Assembly (NCBI RefSeq): GCF_910592395.1
Contig: NC_088309.1
Coordinates: 15,566,599-15,630,598 of the forward strand
Source of the DNA: Lineus longissimus
Lineage: Eukaryota; Nemertea; Pilidiophora; Heteronemertea; Lineidae
Direction of reading: 5' to 3'
DNA length: 64,000 bases
The translations under genes were made by a program, and so were the position numbers. Below the pieces are notes generated by a model that saw only the letters and a list, made by a program, of their open reading frames with translations, had not been told where the DNA came from and ran no database searches. Shown in pieces: positions 11,513-21,077 of this stretch; position 1 is the first letter of the stretch, and every line of letters starts with the position of its first letter.

Positions 11513-11756
11513 TTATTATTACCCCGGTCTCTCCTGAAACCTTTCAGTAGAACTCAGAAAGGCTGCCGTCAATTCAGCGCACTAGCTGATCATTCCAACC
11601 GGTACCCATTTATACACCTGGGTGGAGAGAAGCAACTGCAGGGTTAAGTGTCTTGCCCAGGGACACTGAAACCAGTATTGTGGTTCTAACCGGAGTTGAA
11701 CCCACGACCTTTCGGTTATGAGTCCGGCGCTCTAACCATTACTCCACTGATTCCCC
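11513..11756 (-). mobile_element. tRNA-derived SINE
   Basis: Read on the minus strand from 11756, the first 75 bases look like a tRNA: GGGGAATCAGTGG, an A-box-like GTAATGGTTAGAGCG, a CTCATAA anticodon loop (CAU), and a B box GGGTTCAACTCC (plus-strand 11692-11702). It is followed by a SINE body with AGTGTCCCTGGGCAAGACAC and CCACCCAGGTGTATAAATGG. The body is the type shared by several deuterostome SINE families. It lies upstream of exon 1 of the transposase gene, so it is nested in the 7293-12445 element. Confidence 0.8.
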
Positions 11757-12393
11757 AATACAAAGTTTGCTGATGGCGATGGCGATGAACTGGGGTGTTT
11801 GATTGATTTTTTTGTGCAGGCATGTTGCCACATTAAAGGCCTACGTGTACGCCTACGTTGTTAGCGACCAGCTAGCGAGCAAGATTGGGCTTAGGCCTAT
11901 GTTATCACTGCCAGGACCACTCCTTTGTGCACTTACTAGGCATGTAATGCATTAGTACACACATTCTGAATCATTCTGCTGCATGCAAAAACAACCTAAG
12001 TCAGGTGCAACAAGATCACGCATTTTAAAGCACTAACGTTAAAATCTGTCAAATTTCTCATTCCTTTAGAATCTCTGTATAATAACCATTTATCTAAGCA
12101 GTTGCTATTTCAATACTCACCAAAAGAATAACTAAAAACCTCCAAAAACATTGATTGACAAAAAACAATGATTGAAGTAAACAGGTATTTTTCACCTCCT
12201 TTTGTGGAGAGCTGCATGCAAAAAGAGCCTAAGTCAGCAGATGTTAGAGCAAATACAACCTAAGTCAGACGTAGGTTATTTTTGCACCAGATCACCATCT
12301 TTGCCTTCATTTTTTGGCAGAAGAGGGCAGCACCTGTAGGCAAACCATATTATTGGTGGATAGGGGACGGTATAAGGATTACAGCAATGCCAC

Positions 12394-12436
12394 CATGCAA
12401 AAACAGCCCAAGTCAGACTTGGGCTGTTTTTGCATG
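12394..12436. repeat. Perfect 43-bp hairpin at transposon right end
   Basis: CATGCAAAAACAGCCCAAGTC is followed by one base and then its exact inverse complement. The second arm is part of the terminal inverted repeat, so the right end carries the terminal repeat twice, head to head. Exact symmetry over 21 bases per arm implies recent duplication or gene conversion. Confidence 0.9.
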
Positions 12437-12449
12437 CACCCCTTCAAGT

Positions 12450-13339
12450 TTTAACCTTCGTCTGGTTATAGTCCGCCCTAGTTTCCTCTGGCAGGCTATC
12501 ATATGTCACGAAACCACGACCTGCCAGTAAAGGCAGTGTTTGATGCCTTCTTAGTATTTCTGCAGCCGCAGACCAGCGGTCCGCTGTCTCCTGGGTGGCA
12601 TGGATCCCGTCCTTGTTCTGACAGTTTACCCGGGCCCTCTGAAAGTACTGGTATCCTCTCACCTCTCGGTAGCGGGACACAACACCTTCGAGATCTATCG
12701 TGGGAAGACTATCGCTTCCAAAATTGTCCTGCCTGAGGTGCTGGTTAATTGTCTGGCAAGCTCGGACATCTGCGGCATTCAAGTTCAGCCTTGGTGGTAT
12801 GGTGCAAGGTATGATGGTGTTTGCAGGACTGTGGCGGTGAACTAAAGCCTTGATCTCTCTTTGCTGGAGGTCGAGAGGGGGTATCACCCTATCTGCATAG
12901 GTTTGGACTTACTCCTCGGTTTACTCCTGAGCTGGCGGTTGAGTAGCGTAGTGCATCCGAGGGAAGAGATCGTTAGACCCGACACAAACCACCAACACAA
13001 ACGGCCCCGGCTGATGTTCTAAGTACCGCTGGACATGGTTGTGTATATCCCAGAGCCATCCCCCTCCGTGCACTGAACACTTAACAACCGCTTCGGCTTG
13101 TGCTAACAGAGTCTTAACAGTGAATCACTGAAAATCAAGACATCCCTGGTTTGCCTGGCGTCCATGAAATCCGGTTCTGGTTCAGCCGCTTTCCTCACAA
13201 CCACGCGCTGGTCCTCGTCATCCGACTCTACATCAGGAGCCTCCCTCTGCCTAAACTTCTGCCTCGGCATGCTAATTTCCTGTAAGTAGAACAGGCACGG
13301 GCCATCTTCACTTTGGTGTTCGTTCCGGATTAATACCAC
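12450..13339 (-). pseudogene. SGNH ORF fused to gag remnant in element A
   Basis: The N-terminal piece (13103-13339) holds MPRQKFRQREAPD and VLIFSDSLL, the same start and nucleophile block as the intact ORF of element B. After frameshifts, 12444-12887 carries TIPPRLNLNAADVRACQT, VSRYREVRGYQYFQRARVN and DGIHATQETADRW, the last with the Asp-x-x-His block. In that frame it runs directly into gag (RRHQTLPLLAGRGFVTYDS). In element B these are separate ORFs, so a deletion fused them here. The pairing shows the hydrolase ORF is an inherited part of the lineage. Confidence 0.8.
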
Positions 13340-13643
13340 ATCAGCGCCCCATATGCTCCCACTATACTACTGCTTGTACACTGCGTACTGCGTGGAAATA
13401 GTACGTCCGCTACCGGCACTGCAGGTGGCGAAAACCCTACCAAAACGGTGCTAAAACACACTCAACATATCAAACGATCTTTTACAACCAATAACTTGGT
13501 AACTCCTAAGTTATTTTGTGATTTTAGATGCGTATTTCTGCATGAAACTGCAACAGACCACGGCTACACGCATGCGCACTGCGTACCACGTCAATCAAAC
13601 CGCATCACAAAACCCTGTTTTTCATGGACAAGATTTACTTCTT

Positions 13644-13663
13644 GCCCCACGTTATGGGCGCCA
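13644..13663 (-). other. Primer-binding site of element A (damaged)
   Basis: On the element strand it reads TGGCGCCCATAACGTGGGGC directly inside the 5' LTR. This is the 3' end complement of a tRNA-Lys (compare 61948-61965 in element B) with two extra bases in the middle. It fixes the element orientation. Confidence 0.75.
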
Positions 13664-13664
13664 C

Positions 13665-13879
13665 TGTAAAAACTGAGTGTTTCCTTTGATTTCGGAAATA
13701 GGGTTCATAATAAGAAGACTGATAGTCAGGATATAATCAACTTTATTCGGGACCTACAGACAATCTTATGCTAAACCAATTTACACAACGTGCTCGAGAG
13801 AGCTAATTCCTCCGCCGGGAGCATCACCTCGCCGGCATCTATGAGGCGCCTACACGACAATACATAACACGCCGTCACA
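13665..13879 (-). repeat. 5' LTR of gypsy element A
   Basis: It begins TGTAAAAACTGAG and ends GCCGTCACA, followed by the target duplication CTTGA at 13880-13884. It differs from the 3' LTR at 3615 by about one base in ten by eye, plus several short indels. Confidence 0.88.
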
Positions 13880-13884
13880 CTTGA

Positions 13885-14725
13885 CTATATTTGCCAGATG
13901 ACTGTTGCGTGTCAATCTCGCATGAGCATGCAATCTCACTGAGCGTTTCATTGCAACTAGTTGGTACCCGTCCTACGGACGGGTTGTACTGGTACGGGCA
14001 TTGTCAATTGAGTATTTCTTCGAACACCCACTGTCACTACCCCGAGACGTCAAGTTAGTCCAAGGACGGTCTGCTGATTGTCGCACTCCCGGAGACTCAC
14101 AGCGCCTCAGGACAGCTCAAAACGCGGAATACGCGTGGTTTCCGAGTTCACCACTCTGCGACGTCAGCGCCATTTACGACCACGCTCCACACAGCGTCAG
14201 ATCCACTCTTCGCGCCGTCGCGCAGGCGCAGTTAACGATAGCGCGTGACGGCGTCACGTCACTCTCCACTCGCAGTGCTTATTCTATTACGCATTTACGG
14301 ACCGCGCCACTGGAGAGTTCCCCGCGAGGCAACGTCACGGAAAGATACAATGTAATACAATGCATTGCGGGTTTCTGTGCTTTTAGATACGACCCGACTT
14401 GATACATTTTTGAGTGGTGCACAATGCAAATGTACAGGGCGGGTCCCGGGCGTGGTGGAAGTGTCTTGGTGTTGAAGGCGCGCATGATGATGATGGCCCT
14501 GCTTAAGATAGCTGCTTATGTCTTATAAAGTTTGCGAAAATCTTTATTAGTGTAATAAAAAAGTGTATTAAGAGTATATCAGAAATATATTAGCCGAATT
14601 TCCCAATGTTGAGGTTTTATAACGGCATCCTTACCGAGAGTATATTTCAACAGATGGGGGGAATGGGTGGCCGATATGCCTAACAAAACTGCTCTGAGAA
14701 AGGGAAACGCTTAACTCATGTATAT
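13885..14725. other. CpG-rich stretch, no recognised gene
   Basis: 13930-14400 is visibly richer in CG dinucleotides than its surroundings and holds a 133-codon plus-strand frame (14001-14402) with no recognisable motif. It might be an unmethylated or promoter-like island. No TATA box, splice pattern or conserved protein is evident. Confidence 0.35.
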
Positions 14726-14727
14726 AT

Positions 14728-14945
14728 AAGGCAAACGTTACATAGAGCTTCACTCCTCACGCCTCATGCTTCACGGTTCACTCGTGAACCGAAGAATTAA
14801 CAAGGTATTTCAATGAGCCCTGTTACATAGGAAAAAATGAGGGCCTAAGTTGAAATGCCTTGGAAATTCTTCGCGTCACGAGTGAACCGTGAAGCATGAG
14901 GCGTGAGGAGTGAAGCGTGAAGCTCTATGTAACGTCTGCCTAAGC
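14728..14945. repeat. Foldback repeat (MITE-like)
   Basis: The left arm (AGGCAAACGTTACATAGAGC ... CATGCTTCACGGTTCACTCG) pairs with the right arm (CGAGTGAACCGTGAAGCATG ... TAACGTCTGCCT). Each arm is about 85-90 bases around a short centre. The arms contain shorter internal repeats of CTTCAC. No clean target duplication is visible. Confidence 0.75.
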
Positions 14946-15381
14946 ATTGACAAGAAGATGGTATTCCATATGTTACCGACGTGGCAGTTCACAAAAATGA
15001 AAAAGTCAAGATATCAATTGAATGCTGATATTCACAATTTAAAATAAGCCTTAAAGTATCTACAATCTTAGTTCACAAGTCCATCAATGCTCTAAAACAT
15101 GTGAAGGTTCAACTTTGATTTACAGTGGATGCCAAGGATAGATAGAAGCAAGGCACCATAAGACTGACACAGACAGAACTAAATCAGGCTATTAAAGAAA
15201 TGCAGCAAAGTGCCAAATTTGGAGCAAAAATACAGGTGTACTGTCCGCCCCATGGAAGAAAGAACCTGTACTTTTGACCCTTTATTGACAACTTGCTAGT
15301 ATCGGAAACAGCCTTCAGTGCCTTGCAAAAAATACGATCTGTACATTCGCTTCACTAGAACTACAGTCCAAGTCACAAATG
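14946..15381. other. No recognisable feature
   Basis: I see no frame with protein-like composition, no repeat shared with other parts of the window and no inverted ends in this stretch. Confidence 0.4.
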
Positions 15382-15790
15382 TCACCCCTCTCGCGTTTGA
15401 TCACTGTATCGAACAAAGACGACTTCACCAACGGCTGGTAATCGGTAGTGACTCAAAACTTGTAATCCTTCATAGAAGTCATCAATGACTACTGCATGTA
15501 TACTTTCACTGAAGTCCTGAATGGTGTACTGTTTTGGATCAACTTGTGACAACACAGTTCCTACATATACATCCCTCAGTAATTTAAACAGAACAAAGTC
15601 CCCAACGTTGAACATAGACGATGTAACTTCTGACTTGACTGCCTTGGATTTCCTGCGTTTCAGCCCAAAATATCATTTATGGCCGCCCAAACCAACTTTG
15701 GAATCCAACCTCACTTTCTTCCGAGGAGGGCAGTCAGCATCATTTGAAGTCAAAGACGTCTCCATTTCATGGACTAGACAATACCTGTAA
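15382..15790 (-). pseudogene. Unrecognised exon with one in-frame stop
   Basis: A splice acceptor (TTTTACAATTACAG) precedes a frame that starts at 15790 with YCLVHEMETSLTS and a basic PPRKKVRLDSKV nuclear-signal-like stretch. A lone TGA at 15673 interrupts it, and the same frame goes on with YFGLKRRKSKAVKSE and MFNVGDFVLFKLLRDVYVG, ending at 15382. The second part has alternating hydrophobic residues (VGDFVLF, YVGTVL, VVIDDFYEG), possibly a small beta-barrel such as a Tudor or SH3-like fold. I do not recognise the gene. Confidence 0.4.
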
Positions 15791-15879
15791 TTGTAAAAGA
15801 GAATGGGTTGCAAAAAGGCGGGGGTCACCAACGGACACGGTCTGTGCTTGAATGCAGGATATACTACAACATGCACGTC

Positions 15880-16930
15880 ATGTACATGTACTGATATCTA
15901 TCAAGCCTCATGCATCAATCAACGGTATTCTTATTCCTAGTGCAGAGTCAATTAGGATTTAGAGTATCATCACTTCCCACAATTCTAGTAGATCAGGGCG
16001 GATGTAGTACGCCTACTCTCCACACCACCAACTGAAAATAAAGAAAAAGAAAATCTAGTACTTAGTAACTGAAGGATGACCAGCACACTTGGCAGCCATG
16101 GATAAGGAACATGAAAGAATACACATTATAAAACAGACAAATCTGGTAATGGTACCCCAGTTAAAAAAAAATTGTTTTCACCTTTCCTGCAACCCTGACA
16201 ATACAAAACCGTGTACTGATCAATTGCATGAATTGTGTTCTTTGATTCTTCGAATAAATGCTGACAGTGACAAATGACAATAGGCCTACAGGCAATATAC
16301 ACGAGACGTCGGAACAAAATCTTACAATGTAGTCACAGAGAAAAAAAGAAATGTTTATGCATAGGCACCCAGTCAACACAAGACACTGTTTTGACATCAC
16401 CATGTACAAAAAAAATCAAAACAAATCCAATGTGTGGGTCAATGGGCAAGTCCATTGTGGCCAAGGGTGATAAGCTCAGCACATACCGAAAAACAATTCA
16501 GTGTTTCAAAAGTTTGAAAACCAGATTCATCAAAAACATCCCTGAATTTGTTTTCCAGATAGACTACAATAAGTACTAACTCATGTTTTGGTTACAAGTT
16601 GGCAAAAAATTGTGACTCATTTATATTTCCACCCAAACCGAACCCCTATCAGCACAATAGACAGAACCAACGAAACTTGAAACTGGACACTGGGTTTCAA
16701 ATGCATATTTCTGCATAAATAGTGCAAACTAAATTTTAAAAACGGAAACTAATTAAAGGTAGGATATCAATTAATATTTAAAGTAACTCGTACTACAAAT
16801 AATCAAGGGAATCCGATGTTGTAAGATGAAATTGGCACCTCGAGTTCATCTCAGTCTGCAAGCAGGCCATTTTGAATCGGAGCAGATCCAAGTTCTAGGA
16901 TTGTCTGAATAAGCGCACGATTTGGTACGA
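15880..16930. other. No recognisable gene
   Basis: Several short frames exist on both strands (for example 16274-16579) but none has a motif, a splice context or a match elsewhere in the window. AT-rich, with many homopolymer A runs. Confidence 0.4.
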
Positions 16931-16935
16931 AACTG

Positions 16936-17845
16936 AATTATAATAATAATAATAATAATATAATAATAATAATTTATTCAAACTAATACATAGGCCACCG
17001 GCCCTTTACAGCATAATAAACAATGTAACCGGCATGATATATACAATAATGATGCAATACATGTATTTCATAGATAAGTACTGACATAGGCTATTTTATT
17101 AGAGTAAACTAGGCATCCCGCCTTCGTTTCTCAGCTTTTAATAGGAACATAGATATATTGCGTAAGACGTCATAGCGTTTAGAGGACATAGTGTTTATGA
17201 ATGATTGGATATTTGGTCTGCTGAACAGTAAATACAAGGCACGTAAGTCCTGTAGAAAAACACAAACATTTAATATATGATACTCATCATCAACTTCACC
17301 GCTGTCGCAGTAGCGACAAAAGTCTAATTCCCGATTCTCTCTAAAGAGACCACATCTGAAACTGGCAATGGCGTGACGAGATTTTTTTACCGAAATACTA
17401 GAGGTATATGGTTCTGCCTCGAAACTGATTTTGAATAGTTTGTAGTAAGATAGGGTTGTTGAATTTTGTAGTCTCGCAAACCATTCTTGTTGGTGATTAT
17501 CTTTTATTCTTTGTTTGAACTCAGAAATGAACATTTCCTCTCTTTCTACACCTTGATTTAACCAGACGAAATAAAGGCCATTCTGACGTAACATATCACG
17601 AACATTAGCAACCCAGTTTGGCTTGCCCTTTTCCAAATCTTCTACTTGGCACTGATATGCCATCTTTGCATATCTTGAGGGTGGCATGTTGGTCAAACGT
17701 AACCAGTATTTTATAATCTTCACTTTAGAATAGGAAACCAATTTAAAATTAAGATATGTTAAACGGTGGGGGTATTTATGATGAGTGATATTACTCCTAC
17801 CTGGGTATCTAGTTTGATGAAATTCGGAAATCTGCAACTTGTTGA
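16936..17845 (-). mobile_element. 5'-truncated LINE with TAA-type microsatellite tail
   Basis: The minus-strand frame 17109-17837 (242 codons) is the C-terminal end of a non-LTR retrotransposon polyprotein: KIIKYWLRLTNMPPSRYAKM, then VWLNQGVEREEMFISEFKQR, then a zinc-knuckle-like FCRYCDSGEVDDEYHILNVC. Downstream on the same strand is a run of TTATTA repeats at 16937-16974, the usual 3' tail of such elements. The 5' part, including reverse transcriptase, is absent. Confidence 0.75.
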
Positions 17846-18018
17846 AAAATCAATAAAAATGCCGCAAATCGTCACTGTTTCATTAATTCTGATCCGAGTT
17901 TCATGAAAGTTCGTCGGCGGGTGGCATGGCACGTGATAGACCTAATGAGCCATTCTAAAAGGCCTTAGTCACAGTATATCATTGTTTCTAATACAAAATA
18001 CATAACGCCTCGTTTTGA

Positions 18019-18066
18019 TCGGAGCGGTCTTGGTATCGTAACCAATGACCGCCTGGGTAGGTATAA
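18019..18066. repeat. Single arm related to the 18479-18637 foldback
   Basis: GAGCGGTCTTGGTATCG followed by AACCAATGACCGCC matches the arm of the nearby foldback (GAGCGGTCTTGATTATAC then AACCAATGACCGCC). It is a diverged half copy. Confidence 0.6.
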
Positions 18067-18129
18067 AATTCTGAATTTTAGCAGACGAATTATTTTCACC
18101 AAGAAGCAACGACTCAGCCCCACAAAACA

Positions 18130-18345
18130 ATGTCAAGAACACGAGATTTTGAAGTATTCCCCGATATTGGGATTTGTGAAGTAGGGAGGATACCCGAGGA
18201 CTCTTTCGAGGTCGTCAGTCAGGATTCAGAAGAGGTCAAAGACGAGGAAATGGTAGAAATCGAGCTAGCAGAAGCAACCCAGCACCCGCCTGCCGCCGCC
18301 ATCGGAAAATCACGACACTTGACTGGGAATTCCCTTGCTGCGTGA
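18130..18345 (+). CDS. Short ORF behind a TATA-like box, unrecognised
   Basis: GTATAAAATT at about 18060 stands some 70 bases before the ATG at 18130, a plausible promoter spacing. The 71-codon frame is strongly acidic in its middle (DSFEVVSQDSEEVKDEEMVE) and ends shortly before the foldback at 18479. It could be the first exon of a gene or a remnant of one, or chance. No domain is recognised. Confidence 0.25.
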   Translation: MSRTRDFEVFPDIGICEVGRIPEDSFEVVSQDSEEVKDEEMVEIELAEATQHPPAAAIGKSRHLTGNSLAA

Positions 18346-18478
18346 CGTCCTCTTCACAAGCAACAATATGGCGGAGTTCCGGACACCAGGCTGGATCATT
18401 CTTTGACGAAAACGGAACATATATACCTTTCAAATCGTATTTAATTTGTTTAATTTTGAAACCTTTTAGAATAGAAAT

Positions 18479-18637
18479 TAATACCTCGCTGTCGGTCATT
18501 GGTTGTATAATCAAGACCGCTCGGGTAGACCTCAAATTACGTCCAAAACCCTCGGCAAAGCGCCTCGGGTTTTGGACTGCATTTTCGGTCTACCCGAGCG
18601 GTCTTGATTATACAACCAATGACCGCCAGCTCGGTAT
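18479..18637. repeat. Foldback MITE
   Basis: Arms of about 72 bases: TAATACCTCGCTG ... TCCAAAACCC pairs with GGGTTTTGGAC ... CAGCTCGGTATTA. The middle includes GGTCATTGGTTGTATAATC and its inverse. The ends run into ATTAAT on both sides, so the duplication is not separable from the palindrome. Confidence 0.8.
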
Positions 18638-18639
18638 TA

Positions 18640-19099
18640 ATTCCTTAAATCAAAACCGACGTATCTTTAAGCAGAACGTCCAAACTGACGTATCTTTAAG
18701 CAGAACGTCCACAGGCTTGCGCTCGTGTTTTGAACGACGCCAACGCATTACCCTTTAGACTGAATGGGTATTGCGATTGTGTGATGGAGACAATGTTTAC
18801 ATAGTGGTTAACAAGCTTTTTGCACTTACCAATCGCTGGGCAGCAGGCCTGTGCTGGGGATGGATCATTTCGATGTCATGTTTAGGCTTCGCTAAAACAG
18901 CTGTGATCAAACAAACGTCTATCTATTCTGAGATGGAGTCAAAACTTCGTGATACTGGCAACAATTGAATGTCAAGATCACCCCCCCTCCATTTTGGTAA
19001 CTTAATTAACCCATCACCAATTAATTATATATTAGTATAATACAGCAAAAATGTCAACCGCGATCATCAACATTTGCTATATAACGGGTCCTTTCTAGC
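18640..19099. other. No recognisable gene
   Basis: A short direct repeat, AACTGACGTATCTTTAAGCAG-like, occurs twice around 18655-18710. Nothing else is recognised. Confidence 0.4.
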
Positions 19100-19688
19100 T
19101 ACCGGGCCTAGTTGCTCAATCGGCGGAAGAGTTAACGCCAACGTTAGCGTTAACATTGGACATTAAATCTCATTTATGTAACAGTTTAATATCATAAATT
19201 TGGAAAAGAATTGTGTCACATGAAGTAACTTTTTCTCATATAATCCTAGCTCTGATATATGCTTTTAGATGGTGGTGCCACCTATGGTATTTATGGTAAT
19301 ACTAGTTTGATACTATTAGCAGGCAACAGCTCCTATAAGCCATTTATCCAGAAGGCAGAAAGTAACCTGTATTCAGGACAGGCTTGAGACATTGGCCACC
19401 TACATATAATTATGTCTACTCTGTGAATTTGGGGTCACCGTGTTTATACTGAGAAAAGGGGACTTTCTCAGTATATATGTCGACCACAAACAAAACCAAA
19501 ATTTGCCATTAGTGACAGACCTTCAGGGACTTCTTTTTATGACCTCTTCCACCACTTTGCCTTGGAGTACATGTACTTCAGAACAGGAATGAACAAGTTG
19601 ACAAGGAAATATTCTTAAAGTTTAGGAATATATTCAAGAATTCAATGGCCACGAAGAAAAACGTGCACACTTTGCAGGTAATGATGAT

Positions 19689-20165
19689 ATAAAACGATAT
19701 ACAAAGCCACTTTCAACAAGCCCAGACTTTTGGTAATGATATGTTATACCTATACTATAAACAAAGTTACTCCCCCCGCCTTCCCCCATTATACATGATA
19801 CATAATTGCAGTGAAGACTTCAAAATCGTACATGATATCAGCAGTATATTAGAACTATATAAAACGATATACAAAACCACTTTCAACAAGCCCAGACTTT
19901 GGGTAATGATATGTTATACTATAAACAAAGTTACCCCCCCCCCCCCATTATACATGATACCACAGAAAGTTACTTTCAACAAGCCCATAATTGCAATGGA
20001 AGACTTTAGGTAATTATGAGACAATCATACATGATAATATACAAAGTTACTTTCAACATGCCCCCCAGACACTTGCAATGGAAGACTTTAGTTAATGATG
20101 AGACAATCACCCATGACACCTTATACAGAGTTGCTTTCAATAAGCCTCCCAATACAACATGTGAT
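19689..20165. repeat. Degenerate tandem repeats with poly-C tracts
   Basis: One unit containing ACGATATACAAA, CTTTCAACAAGCCCAGAC, TAATGATATGTTATAC and a C-run then CATTATACATGATAC occurs at about 19689-19801 and 19861-19962. A second unit with AAAGTTACTTTCAACA and GCAATGGAAGACTTTA follows three times to about 20160. It lies in the 3' flank of the MULE gene. Confidence 0.7.
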
Positions 20166-21077
20166 TCAATATGTACGTGATGAGGTCGGCCAAGAATGCT
20201 GTACCCGTCCAGTAAATCACTCAGGATTCGGTAAGTAATGGCTCCCGTCAAACATAGGTACAGGGCATCATATCCATCAGTAAAATTACATACAGATTTA
20301 GAAAGTGTCCACATTTAGGTACAGGGTATCATATCCATCATCTTGGATCAGTAGAATTACACATACAGATTGAGAACGAGTTCACATTTTGATGTTTCTA
20401 CATTTTGTCCTTCAATTCAAACACAAAACAGACATTGGAAATCTGTTGGCTTTTTATCAGATTGGCAGCACTTCAAATGGCACCAGCGGTAACAAGTGTC
20501 ACACTGCACTACCAGTATTTCCCTATCATTCTCCTCTGAGTCTGTTGTTGTATCGGACAAGTCACAAAAAGGCAACCCACATCTCTTCATATCCGGGCTC
20601 ACAGCATGCTGAATGATCTTGCCAGCAATGTACGTACGATACATCTCCACGTGGCATGGTCTCATCACAACTCCTTTAAGGATAGCCTCTGCATTCTGAA
20701 GAAAAAATTACAATGTATGAGGGAACCGATCATTGTTCTATAAATACCATAAGATACCATGTTGGTATAATGAAGCAAGCCTTTGTCAACCAGTCTAGGC
20801 AACAATCATTATGAGACAAAAATGACAAGGCAGACTTTTGGGTAAAATGTTCATTTGCTTGTAGAAGCAAATTGGCATAGTTTCCCACACTGAATAGGCG
20901 GTGTGAGGATCAAACTTTGATATCATTAGGCTTTTTTCACTGAAGGGCATGCCCTATTGCCCAAGTCCCGGAACACAAAAGATCGGCAGCTCTTATGAAT
21001 AAAGCAGCGCGGGTATGAAAACAACCTAATGTAAGTAAAATGCACTACATTGCAACATTTGATCGATAATTAGACTA

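Larger units (their letters stand above)
7293..12445 (-). mobile_element. Autonomous-type DNA transposon, 4-bp AAGT duplication
   Basis: The ends GAAGGGGTGCATGCAAAAAC are inverted copies of each other over about 30 bases with one mismatch. AAGT lies outside at 7289-7292 and 12446-12449. The element carries a spliced transposase-like gene (8143-11424) and iterated subterminal copies of the end motif ACCTAAGTCA at both ends. A 4-bp duplication fits superfamilies such as Sola or Academ; I cannot assign it. It holds a nested SINE at about 11513-11756. Confidence 0.85.
3615..13879 (-). mobile_element. Ty3/gypsy LTR retrotransposon A, old, deleted and nested
   Basis: Two LTRs (3615-3832 and 13665-13879) bound the element and the 5-base duplication CTTGA lies at 3610-3614 and 13880-13884, so this is one insertion. 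Reading on the minus strand it has a primer-binding site, an SGNH-hydrolase ORF, a piece of gag, and then the integrase end of pol. Protease, reverse transcriptase and RNase H are missing. A Tc1 element (5514-7163) and a larger DNA transposon (7293-12445) interrupt what is left. LTR divergence of around 10% by eye makes it much older than element B at 54712-62170. Confidence 0.88.

Noticed and set aside
11683-11756. tRNA-Met (CAU) gene on the minus strand
   Set aside because: The cloverleaf-like part is followed directly by a SINE body with a CTGGGCAAGACAC-type core, and the B box and stem positions are imperfect. It is the tRNA-derived head of a SINE.
14001-14402. 133-codon protein in the CpG-rich stretch
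   Set aside because: Long frames are expected by chance in CG-rich sequence, and there is no motif or conserved context.
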